Below, in pieces: positions 29,292 to 38,341 of a DNA stretch of 64,000 nucleotides. The translations under genes were made by a program, and so were the position numbers. The stretch's first letter is position 1. Every line of letters starts with the position of its first letter. The DNA is from an uncultured Clostridia bacterium (GTDB lineage Bacteria > Bacillota > Clostridia > TANB77 > CAG-508). The notes beneath the pieces were generated by a model, which saw nothing but the letters and a program-made list of their open reading frames with translations, made no database searches and had not been told where the DNA came from. Location of the stretch: the NCBI GenBank assembly GCA_948664205.1, contig CAPNDH010000001.1, positions 30,642 to 94,641 of the forward strand. The letters are read 5' to 3'.

Positions 29292-29750
29292 CTATAAAAG
29301 TTTGTTTTGAAATTCATAGAATTCCTCTTCAGTCATTAATTCCTCTTCATACTGAACCCAGAATTCGCCCATGTCATCTTGGGATATTGTTTTTGAAAGT
29401 CTGTGGATTAGGTAGTTAATTTCTTTTAACTCATTAGTTCCTACAGTTCCAGCAATAACTTTTGTAGGATTTGTATAATCTGTATCAGTCCCACTATTGC
29501 TATACCAAGATTTCCAACCCTCCCTAGTATAATATATTACAATTGCATTTCCTACTTCATTTCTTGTTCCAAGAAATTTAAGTGCTTCGTTTGACATACC
29601 TATCAAAGTATCAAACAATCTAGTATCTTCAATTTGGTAAACTGTTTCTTCTATATTTGAACCTGCAATACCATATAACATTTTTACAAAAATATAGTTC
29701 CGTGTATCTCTTTCGATTTTTGCAATAGCTTTAATCCTTTTGCTCTCCAT
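29292..29750 (-). CDS. Hypothetical protein of the ankyrin island
   Basis: 152 residues, acidic C-terminus (MTEEEFYEFQNKLL), no membrane span, not recognised. It is the last gene of a three-gene unit with two ankyrin-like proteins. Its leader (29751-29786) is almost identical to that of the preceding gene. Codon 17 is CGG (29700-29702) read in frame (DTRNY), unlike CGG in conserved genes. By context it could be an effector or its partner, but no catalytic motif is visible. Confidence 0.6.
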   Translation of the reverse strand: MESKRIKAIAKIERDTRNYIFVKMLYGIAGSNIEETVYQIEDTRLFDTLIGMSNEALKFLGTRNEVGNAIVIYYTREGWKSWYSNSGTDTDYTNPTKVIAGTVGTNELKEINYLIHRLSKTISQDDMGEFWVQYEEELMTEEEFYEFQNKLL

Positions 29751-29786
29751 AATTTTTTCCTCCTCTTATTTATGGATAGTTATCCT
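29751..29786 (-). promoter_or_regulatory. Repeated leader with small hairpin, copy 1
   Basis: Minus strand: GGATAACTATCC, a short A/T stretch, then AGAGGAGGAAAAAATT directly before ATG. The GGATA/TATCC palindrome lies just before the strong ribosome site. Copy 2 is at 30207-30242. Confidence 0.55.
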
Positions 29787-29819
29787 ACTATATAAGCAAG
29801 GAATTGCCTTTTCAAAATA

Positions 29820-30206
29820 CTATTCTATTTCTGAAAATGACTCTTTTAACAACTTTAGCATTTCCGGATATTTACATATTCTAGCAGTATCTATAAGTTC
29901 CATAATTTGGTGTGGTTGTATATTTATCTTTATATTTATCATAAACTTGACTAATTCTATGCAATTACTTTCTACTGCTGTATAAAATATTGATATTTTT
30001 TTTCTATCACCTATTGATATAAAATACTCTTCTAAAAGTTTTTCATATCTATTTTTAGTAATTAGGTCTAATATATATACTCCTTCTTTTTTATTATATG
30101 TTGTATAGTTAAATATCAACCTTAACATCCTATCATATGCTTCTTTATCCTTATCACAAAAAGTATGCAAGTTAAAAAGTAAGTTTTCTTTATCATGTTT
30201 ACACAT
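29820..30206 (-). CDS. Ankyrin-like small protein
   Basis: 128 residues. The helical pattern (YTAVESNCIELVKFMI, then IMELIDTARICKYPEMLKLL) fits one or two degenerate ankyrin repeats. It resembles the C-terminal half of the larger protein at 30254-31282, suggesting a partial duplicate. It has its own GAGGAGG site and hairpin leader. Function unknown; ankyrin proteins bind other proteins. Confidence 0.6.
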   Translation of the reverse strand: MCKHDKENLLFNLHTFCDKDKEAYDRMLRLIFNYTTYNKKEGVYILDLITKNRYEKLLEEYFISIGDRKKISIFYTAVESNCIELVKFMINIKINIQPHQIMELIDTARICKYPEMLKLLKESFSEIE

Positions 30207-30242
30207 AATTTTTCCTCCTCTTTTTGTGGATAGTTGTCCTTC
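30207..30242 (-). promoter_or_regulatory. Repeated leader with small hairpin, copy 2
   Basis: Minus strand: GGACAACTATCC, then AAAAAGAGGAGGAAAAATT and ATG. About 30 of 36 positions match the leader at 29751-29786. Confidence 0.55.
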
Positions 30243-30253
30243 TTCAACTTACA

Positions 30254-31282
30254 CTATCTTGCTCCTGCTTTTTTTAATAGCTCAGCAATTTCAAATTTTT
30301 GTTTCATTTCTGCCTTAGTAAGAATGTTTCCAAAGTCTTCAATACCTTCTCCAATAGCTTTATCATATGATATACATGCTCTATAAGCCTTAGCATCTAT
30401 TATGTCATATTTCGCATTGACATTTGCTCCTGCATCAATCAACATTTGCACTAATTCTGTATCGTTTGTATAGCTAACAGCAAACTTAATAAACATATCA
30501 TTTCTTCTTACATCTAATAATTTATTAGTTTTTATTATTCTTTTTGCAAATTCAATGTCATTAGCTTTAATAGCATCCCTATAATTCTCTGAAAAATTTG
30601 GACTTTTTTCTAATAAGACATCTCGCATTTCTCTATTCCATTCTTCTTTAGATGCTTGCATAGCTACTTCGTCATCACCCATATTGTTTTTTATTAGAAA
30701 TTCCAATATTTCAGTGCTTTTATTTTTTGCTGTATACCTAGCTAAACCATATGCATATATTGGAAGCCCATTACGTTTCCTTGCCTCAACTAAAGCCTTT
30801 AATAAGGGTAAGTCTTCTTCTTGTATAGCATAAATAAAAACATTTTGCATATTATTATAATCACCTAATTTAACTAATTGTGGAATAATACTTATATATC
30901 TCTTAATTACAACCGACATTAATAAGTCATTTTTGGGATTATTTTGTCCAAAAGTTAAAAATCCTTTTCGGTGTAATGAGCGTATAACTAAATACAATGA
31001 GTATTCATCTAATTCTTCCATCATTTTACTTTCTAAAATGTCTTTTGCTAATATAGATGTTGTTTTTTTGATTGCTTTTTCTTTAGCACTTGAATAATTA
31101 TTTGTACTACCACAATATACTCTACGAGTTCGATTTGGTGGTGAAAACAAACCCAAAGGGTGATATTCATTATCTTCTACTTCCATATAGTGCTCTTCTA
31201 CATGATAAGCCCTATCAAATTCCTCTTCATAAATTTCGCAATACTTTTTTACGTACTTACTTCTTGCATATGATTGATTCAT
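30254..31282 (-). CDS. Ankyrin repeat protein
   Basis: 342 residues. The N-terminal 90 residues are charged. From about residue 100 onward helical pairs recur with ankyrin features (KNKSTEILEFLIKNN, SYTNDTELVQMLIDAGANVN, with the typical DAGANVN finger). It lacks a signal peptide, so it acts in the cytoplasm or is released by another route. First gene of the island, with a good promoter upstream. Partner unknown. Confidence 0.7.
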   Translation of the reverse strand: MNQSYARSKYVKKYCEIYEEEFDRAYHVEEHYMEVEDNEYHPLGLFSPPNRTRRVYCGSTNNYSSAKEKAIKKTTSILAKDILESKMMEELDEYSLYLVIRSLHRKGFLTFGQNNPKNDLLMSVVIKRYISIIPQLVKLGDYNNMQNVFIYAIQEEDLPLLKALVEARKRNGLPIYAYGLARYTAKNKSTEILEFLIKNNMGDDEVAMQASKEEWNREMRDVLLEKSPNFSENYRDAIKANDIEFAKRIIKTNKLLDVRRNDMFIKFAVSYTNDTELVQMLIDAGANVNAKYDIIDAKAYRACISYDKAIGEGIEDFGNILTKAEMKQKFEIAELLKKAGAR

Positions 31283-31338
31283 ACATATTCTCCTTTCAAT
31301 TAATTAATTGATAAAGATTTATACTAAGTGTCTCCTTA

Positions 31339-31367
31339 TATATAACATGTTTTTGCAATTATGTCAA
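31339..31367 (-). promoter_or_regulatory. Promoter of the ankyrin island
   Basis: TTGACA (31362-31367), 17 bases, TATATA (31339-31344), followed about 55 bases later by the first ATG. Confidence 0.7.
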
Positions 31368-31407
31368 TATCTCTGTTTAACTTTATTTTTTTCACAATTT
31401 CTCATAT

Positions 31408-31445
31408 AAAAATCGATTTTTAGATAAAACCTAAAAATCGCTTTT
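31408..31445 (-). terminator. Terminator after glyS
   Basis: CGATTTTTAG and CTAAAAATCG pair around a 7-base loop, with a T-run on the minus strand, 10 bases past the glyS stop. Confidence 0.8.
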
Positions 31446-31449
31446 ATAT

Positions 31450-32838
31450 TTAAAATTCTAGTTTTTCCTCTAACCACGCTGGTATTTCGTCTATTTTTAA
31501 ACGTATTTGCTCCATTGTGTCTCTATCACGTATTGTTACTGTGTCATCTTCTAATGTGTCAAAGTCTACTGTTACACAGTAAGGTGTTCCTATTTCATCT
31601 TCTCTTCTATAACGTTTTCCTATTGAGCCTGCTTCATCGTAGTCACACATAAATTTCTTTGATAATTTTGTATATACTTCATCTGCTTTTTCACTTAGTT
31701 TTTTAGATAGTGGTAGTACTGCTACTTTGTATGGTGCTAGTGCTGGATGTAAGTGCAGAACTGTTCTTGTGTCTCCTTCTGCTATCTCTTGTTCTTCGTA
31801 GCTGTTACATAACATTGCTAGGAATATTCTATCTACACCAACTGCTGGTTCTACGCAGTATGGTACATATTTTTCATTTGTTTCTGCGTCTAAGTATGTT
31901 AAATCTTGTTTTGATGCTTCCATATGTCTTGATAAGTCATAGTCTGTTCTATCTGCTATTCCCCATAGTTCTCCCCAACCAAATGGGAATAAAAATTCTA
32001 TATCTGTTGTTCCTTTACTATAGAATGATAGTTCTTCTTTTGAGTGTTCTCTCATTCTTAAGTTTTCTTCTTTTACTCCTAAACTTAATAACCAATCTTT
32101 ACAGAATTTTTTCCAGTATTCATACCATTCTAAATCTGTTCCTGGTTTGCAGAAAAATTCTAATTCCATTTGTTCGAATTCTCTTGTTCTGAATATAAAG
32201 TTTCCTGGTGTTATTTCATTTCTAAAAGAACGACCCATTTGACCTATTCCCATTGGCATTTTCCTTCTTGTTGTACGTAGTACATTTTTAAAGTCTACAA
32301 ACATTCCTTGTGCTGTTTCTGGTCTTAGGTATACTTCTGATTTTGCATCTTCTGTTACTCCCATAAATGTTTTGAACATTAAGTTGAATTTTCTTATTTC
32401 TGTAAATTCTTGTTTACCACAGTTTGGACAAGTAATATTATTTTCATTTATATATTCTACTAATTGTTCATTTGTCCAACCATCTAATCCTGAAATGTCT
32501 TTTCCTTTACTAAATCCCCATTCTTCTATTAATTTGTCTGCTCTATGTCTTGTTTTACATGATTTACAATCTATTAGTGGATCTGAAAAGCCTCCTACGT
32601 GACCTGTTGTTACCCATACTTGTGGGTTCATCATAATTGCAGCATCTATTCCTACATTGTATTTATTTTCTATTATAAATTTTCTCCACCAAGCATCTTT
32701 AATATTTTTCTTAAGTTCTGCTCCTAATGGTCCATAATCCCAAGAATTTGCTAAACCTCCATAAATTTCCGACCCTGGGTATACAAACCCTCTGTTTTTG
32801 CATAATGCAACTAGTTTTTCCATTGTTAATTCTGACAT
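31450..32838 (-). CDS. glyS: Glycyl-tRNA synthetase (single-chain alpha2 type)
   Basis: 462 residues from ATG 32838, preceded by AAAGGAGG. A longer frame to 32940 only translates the repeat upstream and is not used. Class II synthetase motifs are visible: motif 2 as [20 protein letters not shown] and the late motif 3 area [16 protein letters not shown] zinc-like pair CKSC ... CPNC lies in the insertion near residues 85-145. It charges tRNA-Gly. Expression is controlled by a T-box leader upstream. Given the CGG observations, glycine decoding is of extra interest in this genome. Confidence 0.97.
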   Translation of the reverse strand: MSELTMEKLVALCKNRGFVYPGSEIYGGLANSWDYGPLGAELKKNIKDAWWRKFIIENKYNVGIDAAIMMNPQVWVTTGHVGGFSDPLIDCKSCKTRHRADKLIEEWGFSKGKDISGLDGWTNEQLVEYINENNITCPNCGKQEFTEIRKFNLMFKTFMGVTEDAKSEVYLRPETAQGMFVDFKNVLRTTRRKMPMGIGQMGRSFRNEITPGNFIFRTREFEQMELEFFCKPGTDLEWYEYWKKFCKDWLLSLGVKEENLRMREHSKEELSFYSKGTTDIEFLFPFGWGELWGIADRTDYDLSRHMEASKQDLTYLDAETNEKYVPYCVEPAVGVDRIFLAMLCNSYEEQEIAEGDTRTVLHLHPALAPYKVAVLPLSKKLSEKADEVYTKLSKKFMCDYDEAGSIGKRYRREDEIGTPYCVTVDFDTLEDDTVTIRDRDTMEQIRLKIDEIPAWLEEKLEF

Positions 32839-32859
32839 TTTAATTCCTCCTTTTATAAT

Positions 32860-32960
32860 TGGAGGTTGGAAGTTGGAGATTGGAGATTGGAACTTCTGGG
32901 GAATTCCTTCGAAGAATTTACCCCATATTCCAACTTCCAACTTCTAACTTCTAACTTCCA
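32860..32960. repeat. Heptad arrays flanking a TTCGAA palindrome
   Basis: Plus strand: GGAGGTT, GGAAGTT, GGAGATT, GGAGATT, GGAACTT, then GGGGAATTCCTTCGAAGAAT, then the complementary heptads CCAACTT, CCAACTT, CTAACTT, CTAACTT. The two heptad arrays face each other across the palindrome, so the whole unit can fold into a long stem between the T-box and glyS. Confidence 0.7.
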
Positions 32961-33180
32961 TATAAAAAAACTTTCATTCCTAGCCTTTTAGCTAGGGACG
33001 AAAGTTTTATTTTTCCGCGGTTCCACCCTAATTGGTAATTATTTTTGTTAATTACCCTCTTTTATTTTTATATGCTCCAAAGCTCCCCACAAATATTTTA
33101 TTGTTGGCTTTCACCTTAACCCAACTCTCTTTTTAATAAAATAATTTTGCTTTTTCTCTTTCATTGCATTTATATTTAAC
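32953..33180 (-). promoter_or_regulatory. T-box riboswitch of glyS
   Basis: Minus strand: GAGAG and GGTGAAAGCC of the stem I region, CTTTGGAGC, then the invariant T-box AGGGTGGAACCGCGG (about 33014-33028), then a terminator stem (AACTTTCGTCCCTAGC ... GCTAGGAATGAAAGTT) ending in a T-run at 32953. Uncharged tRNA-Gly would bind and prevent termination. I could not fix the specifier codon confidently, but a GGN codon is expected. Confidence 0.9.
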
Positions 33181-33191
33181 TAATTTATATT

Positions 33192-33220
33192 ATTTTATTC
33201 TTTTTTTATAATAAAGTCAA
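33192..33220 (-). promoter_or_regulatory. Promoter of the glyS T-box leader
   Basis: TTGACT (33215-33220) and TAAAAT (33192-33197), 17 bases apart, immediately upstream of the T-box leader. Confidence 0.7.
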
Positions 33221-33274
33221 TATAAATATTAATATTTCGCTATTTTTTTAACTTGTAATTATAATTCATTAAAT

Positions 33275-34081
33275 TTATTTAGCAATTTTATATTTACCTC
33301 TAAATACAACTTTTTCATTATCTGGTATTATACTATTTACTACTATATTAATTTTTCCTTCTTGATTTATATTCGCTGATACAGCTCTGCCTCCAGATTC
33401 TGTTATTTGTAGCGGTTCTAATTCTATTGCTTTTGGTAGATCAGTAAACGCTGTATACTTGCCCGCCCAATTAGGAGATTTATTTGTAAGCGCAACTATA
33501 TATACATATACCATATTCCCTTGTATCATATAACCACCTTGTATATTTTTAAATCTATCTTCATATATTTTAATTTCTTCTGAACTGTAATTTGTTATAT
33601 CATATAATATATTATCACTAATTACATTTTCTGTTTTATTGTTTGCAACTTTTATTCCATCTATACTTGCTAATTGAAGTGATGAGTTTATTTCGAATTC
33701 ATATGGGTATTGATTTAATTTTGTGAATATTGATGTTTTATTTCCTACTGTTACTTTTTCTTTATCTGCCACTTTACTTTCTAATGCTACATATTGAATT
33801 TCATTATCTTCATATAGTATATCAGCTAACTCTTGAAGTGTTGGCATCTCTTGTTTTTCTGCATATTTATTCATTTGTACTGTAGTTATTTTTAAATTTA
33901 TTATTTCTGTAGCTGTTTGCTTATTGGTGACCTCTTTTGCTTGCTTTGTTCTTGTAAATACTCCGTTATTTTCTAAGCTTAAATATATTCCTATACTCGA
34001 TAATATTATTAATATTATTATTGTTATTACTAATGAAATTAATGTTATTCCCTCACTTTTTTCTTTTCTCTTATTATTCAT
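33275..34081 (-). CDS. Type IV prepilin-like protein
   Basis: 268 residues. The N-terminus has a short basic leader then GITLISLVITIIILIILSS, the prepilin class 3 signature with Gly before the cleavage site; the residue at +5 is Ser, not the usual Glu. The rest is a soluble beta-rich ectodomain. Such single pseudopilins are common in Clostridia. It is divergent from an XRE regulator, and the 112-base gap holds two operator-like palindromes, so its expression is probably switched by that regulator. Confidence 0.8.
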   Translation of the reverse strand: MNNKRKEKSEGITLISLVITIIILIILSSIGIYLSLENNGVFTRTKQAKEVTNKQTATEIINLKITTVQMNKYAEKQEMPTLQELADILYEDNEIQYVALESKVADKEKVTVGNKTSIFTKLNQYPYEFEINSSLQLASIDGIKVANNKTENVISDNILYDITNYSSEEIKIYEDRFKNIQGGYMIQGNMVYVYIVALTNKSPNWAGKYTAFTDLPKAIELEPLQITESGGRAVSANINQEGKINIVVNSIIPDNEKVVFRGKYKIAK

Positions 34082-34095
34082 TTGTTTTCCTCCAT

Positions 34096-34130
34096 TTTTA
34101 TAATTGTTCTAGTATAGAACAATTATAAAA
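34096..34130. promoter_or_regulatory. Operator palindrome 1 (XRE/pilin divergon)
   Basis: Perfect 16-bp arms around a GTA centre: TTTTATAATTGTTCTA and its complement. Core TGTTC-N7-GAACA at 34105-34121. On each strand TTGTTC and a TATAA-like box inside the palindrome could serve as divergent promoters, so binding here would block both. Confidence 0.75.
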
Positions 34131-34157
34131 TAAATTTATTATAAAATCAATAAAAAT

Positions 34158-34174
34158 TGTTCTATTTTTGAACA
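34158..34174. promoter_or_regulatory. Operator palindrome 2
   Basis: TGTTC-TATTTTT-GAACA, same half-sites and same 7-base spacing as operator 1. The centres are 53 bp apart, about five helical turns, which places both sites on the same DNA face. It lies 20 bases before the regulator's ATG. Confidence 0.65.
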
Positions 34175-34193
34175 TTTTTTATTAGGAGGTAAT

Positions 34194-34442
34194 ATGCATA
34201 AAATAAATCAATATAATAATAATCTTAATATTATTGGTGATAATATTAAAATATTACGTAAAAAGCAAAATCTTTCTCAAGAATATTTATGCGCGAGAAT
34301 GCAAACAATGGGATATAAAATTAGTCGTTCTGATATGTCTAAAATTGAAAATAATAAAAAATTCATTTCAGATTTTGAAGTTTTAGGATTTGCAAAAGCT
34401 CTTAAAGTTAGAGTTAGCAATTTATATAATGGATTCGAATAA
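34194..34442 (+). CDS. XRE-family helix-turn-helix regulator
   Basis: 82 residues starting 5 bases after AGGAGGT. The HTH core is NIKILRKKQNLSQEYLCARM followed by ISRSDMSKIENNKKF. There is no extra sensory domain. It is divergent from the pilin-like gene and probably autoregulates through the two TGTTC-N7-GAACA sites. A solo cytoplasmic repressor is the simplest reading. Confidence 0.85.
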   Translation: MHKINQYNNNLNIIGDNIKILRKKQNLSQEYLCARMQTMGYKISRSDMSKIENNKKFISDFEVLGFAKALKVRVSNLYNGFE

Positions 34443-34489
34443 GGATGGTATAATAACCATCCCTATATTATTTAATATTTATTATTTTA

Positions 34490-34552
34490 AAGTTCCCAAA
34501 AGGGACAGATTACCCATTAGGAAACGTCCACAATGGACACCCCATGCACACT
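34490..34552. repeat. Decayed GGGACA hairpin element
   Basis: TTCCCAAAAGGGACAGATTA, CCCATTAGGAAACGTCCACA and ATGGACACCCCATGC share the ends of the elements at 28072 and 45337 with several mismatches. It lies between the XRE gene and the end of murC. Confidence 0.5.
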
Positions 34553-35930
34553 ATTTAAGCATCATATCTCCTAATTGTGTTATTGTTCCTGCTCCTAAGG
34601 TTAATATTATATCATCTTTTTGTACATTTTCATTTAAGTAGTTTATTATATCACTAAACTGTGGTATATATATTGCTTTTCTTCCCATTTCTTTTAGTTT
34701 TTTTACTATGTCTTCTGAAGATACTCCATATGTGTTTATTTCTCTTGCTGCATATATATCTGTTACTATTATATTATCAAAATATGTTAAGCTTTCTGCA
34801 AATTCATTTAAATGGTTTGCTGTTCTACTATAGGTGTGCGGTTGAAAAACTACCCATGAATGATTATATGTCTTTTTCTTTAAACCTAATGCTGTTGCTT
34901 TTATTTCTGTTGGATGATGTCCATAATCATCGTATACACTAGCTCCATTAAAGTTTCCTTTATATTCAAATCTTCTATGTGCCCCTGTGTATTTTTTTAA
35001 ACCTGATTTTATATCTTGCTTTTCTATTCCATAGCTATGGCATAATGCAATACAAGCTAAAGCATTAAGTACATTGTGTGGTCCTGGAACTGATAATTCA
35101 AATGATCCATAAAAATTATTGTTGTAATATACGTCAAACCTTGGGAAACCATCTTTACTATATGTTATTCCTCTTGCTATAAAGTTTGCTTTTTCATTTT
35201 CTATAGCATATGTAACTACTTTTGCATTTGTATATCTGTGTAGCTCGCTACAGTATTTGTTATCTATGTTTGTAACTAATAAGCCATCATCTGGTAACAA
35301 TCCTACATATTTTATAAAAGCTTTATTTATATTTTCAATGTTTTTAAAATAGTCTAAATGGTCGTTATCTATATTTAATATTACTTCTGCTCTTGGATAA
35401 AATTTTAGGAAGCTTTCTACATATTCACAAGCTTCTATTATAAAATGTTCACTATTTCCTATTCTATAATTTCCATTTATTGCTTTTAATTCTGCACCTA
35501 CCTGTATTGATGGGTCTTTACAGGCTTCTATAAAACACATTGATACCATTGATGTTGTTGTTGTTTTTCCATGTGTTCCTGATATACAAATTGTATCTCT
35601 AAAAGCTTTTGTTATTTTTCCTAAAAAATCTGCTCTTTCTATTGTTTCTATTCCAAGTTCTTTTGCTCTTACAAGCTCTGGATCATCTTGTTTTATTGCT
35701 GCTGTATACACAACCACATCAGATTTACCTACCATGTTTACATCATGACCTATTACCACATGTATTCCATCTAAATTTAATTTTCTTGTGGTATCAGATT
35801 CTGTTCTATCTGAGCCAGTAACAACAAAACCCCATTTTTTTAGAATTTCTGCTATACCGCTCATACTGACTCCACCAATACCTATCATATGTATATGTTT
35901 ATATTTTCTTAATTCTTCTATATTTGCCAA
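34551..35930 (-). CDS. murC: UDP-N-acetylmuramate-L-alanine ligase
   Basis: 459 residues, normal length. N-terminal Rossmann motif MIGIGGVSMSGIAEIL, central ATP-binding motif CISGTHGKTTTTSM, and the later NIDNDHLDYF and DDYGHHPTEIKAT. The enzyme adds the first L-alanine of the peptidoglycan stem in the cytoplasm. It is not in a mur operon here, standing between the XRE gene and spoIVB. Confidence 0.97.
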   Translation of the reverse strand: MANIEELRKYKHIHMIGIGGVSMSGIAEILKKWGFVVTGSDRTESDTTRKLNLDGIHVVIGHDVNMVGKSDVVVYTAAIKQDDPELVRAKELGIETIERADFLGKITKAFRDTICISGTHGKTTTTSMVSMCFIEACKDPSIQVGAELKAINGNYRIGNSEHFIIEACEYVESFLKFYPRAEVILNIDNDHLDYFKNIENINKAFIKYVGLLPDDGLLVTNIDNKYCSELHRYTNAKVVTYAIENEKANFIARGITYSKDGFPRFDVYYNNNFYGSFELSVPGPHNVLNALACIALCHSYGIEKQDIKSGLKKYTGAHRRFEYKGNFNGASVYDDYGHHPTEIKATALGLKKKTYNHSWVVFQPHTYSRTANHLNEFAESLTYFDNIIVTDIYAAREINTYGVSSEDIVKKLKEMGRKAIYIPQFSDIINYLNENVQKDDIILTLGAGTITQLGDMMLK

Positions 35931-36062
35931 GTTATTCGCCCTCTCCTTTTTTAGTGTTCTAGCTTATTATACAATCTAAATGTATTTTTTTCAATACATT
36001 TTGTAAAAGTTATTTTTATGTCGAATTTTGTAGTATTGCAATTTTTAAAATATTATTTTGTA

Positions 36063-36271
36063 TTGTAGAAGTCGCCGCCTTATCATGCAACTTGTGCTTC
36101 AACGAAATTACTTAAATAAAATATGTATTTTTATAGCATTTCTTCGAAGATCGGGTCGCTTGATAAGGCGGCGACCCCTACAATTATTATATGTTATTTA
36201 TTATATAAAGTTACAATTCAAGGTTAAATCATCCTATAATTATTCACTATTAACTATTCATTATTCACTTA
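36063..36271. repeat. Palindrome pair plus TATTCAC heptads
   Basis: In the 350-base gap between murC and spoIVB. TGTAGAAGTCGCCGCCTTAT (left) and ATAAGGCGGCGACCCCTACA (right) are inverted copies about 75 bases apart, with CTTCAACGAAAT / ATTTCTTCGAAG inside, so the whole 120 bases can fold. From 36237: TATTCAC, TATTAAC, TATTCAT, TATTCAC. No gene is seen. Confidence 0.7.
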
Positions 36272-36280
36272 GGCTTCCTT

Positions 36281-37534
36281 TCAGGAAGCTGCTTTCAGCA
36301 TCATATCTGCAAATACGCCATAGCCTGTTGTTGGATCATTTACTAATACATGTGTTACTGCTCCTATAAATTTTCCATTTTGTATTATTGGAGATCCACT
36401 CATTCCTTGTATTATTCCTCCTGTTTTTTCTAGTAATTCTTTATCTGTTACTTTAATTAACATACTTTTATTATCTTTATTATTTGTTAAATATAGTTTT
36501 TGTATTTCTATATCGTAGTATTGTTTATTTCCATTTTCAAGTTCACAAATTATTTGTGCTTTTCCTAATTTTACTTCATTTCTAGGTGCTACTTCCATTT
36601 CTTTTTCTGTAATATCTAATTTACTACTACTTACTGCTTTTCCAAATACTCCGAAACTTGTATTTTTGTATACATCTCCTATTTTTCCTTGTCCTTCTAT
36701 ACTTCCTTTTATCTCACCAGGCTTTCCTTTTTCTCCCTTTGTTATAGATATTATATTTGAATTTACAAGTTCTCCATTTGCTATTGTTATTAAATTTCCT
36801 GTATCTATATCTGTAATTCCATGTCCTAATAATGCAAATTTTCCTGTTGTTGGTTCATAAAATGTAGCTGTTCCTACTCCGGCTGCTGCGTCCCTTACCC
36901 ATAAACCTAATTTATATTCATTTTCCTTTGTTTTTGCTGGCGTAATATTTGTTATTATTTCTTCATTACTATTTTCTTTTATATACCTTAATTCAACTTG
37001 TTTTCCTTTAGATGCATTTACAGTTTCTATTAAATCATCTGTATTTGATATTTCTTTATTATTTATTGAAATTATTCTATCTCCTTCTACTATTCCTAAA
37101 TTTTCATACGGCTTTACACCCTCTATTTCAGACATTCCTACTACTAACACACCTTTTGTATATAGCTTTAGTCCAATCGAATTCCCCAATGGTATTACTT
37201 TTGTTTTTGGTATTACATTTACTGTTACATTTTCTAGTGTCAATTTATTAAATAAATTGACACTCATATCTATTTTTCCAATTTCTAAATTTTCATTATT
37301 TTCTATATCTCCTGAGGTTTCTAATACTGAATTTTGTTTATTTATATTAATATTTCTATTTGTTGTTTCTGTTTCTTTTAAATTTACACCCCATAATGTT
37401 GCAAGTTCTAATTTTTCTCCTTGTAACAAAGTTATGCTTTTAGGTATTAATGTTATATTTGCTACATATAAATATAAAACTAATAAAATGGTTAAAATAA
37501 TAATAAGTTTTAGATATTTTTTCAAGTTTATCAT
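36281..37534 (-). CDS. spoIVB: SpoIVB serine peptidase
   Basis: 417 residues. N-terminal membrane anchor (LIIILTILLVLYLYVANI), a PDZ domain around residues 120-200 (GIVEGDRIISINNKEI), then the S55 peptidase domain with the His in LLGHGITDIDTGNLI and the Ser in GIIQGMSGSPIIQNGKF. In sporulation SpoIVB is made in the forespore and triggers SpoIVFB to remove the pro-sequence of sigma-K. The window also encodes pro-sigma-K (59429-60132), so both parts of this checkpoint are here, though far apart. Confidence 0.95.
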   Translation of the reverse strand: MINLKKYLKLIIILTILLVLYLYVANITLIPKSITLLQGEKLELATLWGVNLKETETTNRNININKQNSVLETSGDIENNENLEIGKIDMSVNLFNKLTLENVTVNVIPKTKVIPLGNSIGLKLYTKGVLVVGMSEIEGVKPYENLGIVEGDRIISINNKEISNTDDLIETVNASKGKQVELRYIKENSNEEIITNITPAKTKENEYKLGLWVRDAAAGVGTATFYEPTTGKFALLGHGITDIDTGNLITIANGELVNSNIISITKGEKGKPGEIKGSIEGQGKIGDVYKNTSFGVFGKAVSSSKLDITEKEMEVAPRNEVKLGKAQIICELENGNKQYYDIEIQKLYLTNNKDNKSMLIKVTDKELLEKTGGIIQGMSGSPIIQNGKFIGAVTHVLVNDPTTGYGVFADMMLKAAS

Positions 37535-37605
37535 CCTTTCAAAAATTTTATTCTTGTTTTATTATTATTTTAACCATTTTTATTTTTTTGAAACATTATT
37601 AATTT

Positions 37606-38193
37606 TTATTTTAATTTTGTTATAGCTAGTCCATCTCCAACTTCTAGAATTTCGGTTTCTAGGTTTGGATTGCTAGTAACATCGTGAATATATTCTCTTA
37701 AATTTCGTACTGCTGTACGTTGTTTATGTTTGTTATAATCACTCATTACATATCCTTTATATAATATGTTATCTGCTAATATTACCCCACCTTCATTTAA
37801 CATTCTTAGTGCTTCTTTTAAGAAAAATGGATATTTCCCTTTTGCAGCATCTATGAATATCATGTCATATTTTTCATTTAAAGTAGGTAATATTTCTACT
37901 GCATCCCCTTCATAAATATTTATTTTTTCTGCCACCCCTACTTTTTTTATATTTTCTTTTGCCTCGGCTATTCTTTCTTCATCTCGCTCAATTGTATCTA
38001 TTTTTCCACCTTCAAGTAAATATTCTGAAAAACACATTGCAGAATATCCTACTGCTGTGCCTATTTCTAGTATCTTTTTAGGTTTTAGTTTTGTTAAAAT
38101 TTTATCTACTACTTCCAATGTATCATCCATTATTATTGGTATATGTTCTTCTAGAGCTTTTTCTTTTATTTTTTCTAGTTCTTGTTTATTCAT
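37606..38193 (-). CDS. trmR: tRNA 5-hydroxyuridine methyltransferase / O-methyltransferase family
   Basis: 195 residues, class I O-methyltransferase of the YrrM/TrmR group. SAM motif ILEIGTAVGYSAMCF, acidic IDTIERDEER, metal-binding region DMIFIDAAKGKYPFF and LADNILYKG. Family members methylate 5-hydroxyuridine at the wobble position of tRNA. Assignment to TrmR rather than a small-molecule O-methyltransferase is by overall similarity and length. Confidence 0.8.
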   Translation of the reverse strand: MNKQELEKIKEKALEEHIPIIMDDTLEVVDKILTKLKPKKILEIGTAVGYSAMCFSEYLLEGGKIDTIERDEERIAEAKENIKKVGVAEKINIYEGDAVEILPTLNEKYDMIFIDAAKGKYPFFLKEALRMLNEGGVILADNILYKGYVMSDYNKHKQRTAVRNLREYIHDVTSNPNLETEILEVGDGLAITKLK

Positions 38194-38230
38194 TTTATTT
38201 CCTCTTTTATTTTATAATTTCTAATATAAA

Positions 38231-38322
38231 AGGGCGTAATTCGGTATTTCTCATAGGTATTCCTTACCGATTAAGCCCCTACATTTAATAATTATTCACT
38301 ATTCATTCTTCATTATTCACTT
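38231..38322. repeat. Palindromic element and TATTCAC heptads
   Basis: GGGCGTAATTCGGTATTTCT ... TTCCTTACCGATTAAGCCCC TACA, same as the copy inside addA at 24652, followed from 38288 by TATTCAC, TATTCAT, TCTTCAT, TATTCAC. It lies between typA and trmR. Confidence 0.7.
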
Positions 38323-38341
38323 AGCACGTAAGTGCGCTTTA

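Noticed and set aside
32839..32940. Longer glyS start giving 34 additional residues
   Set aside because: The extra residues translate the heptad/palindrome repeat; ATG 32838 has a strong AAAGGAGG site.
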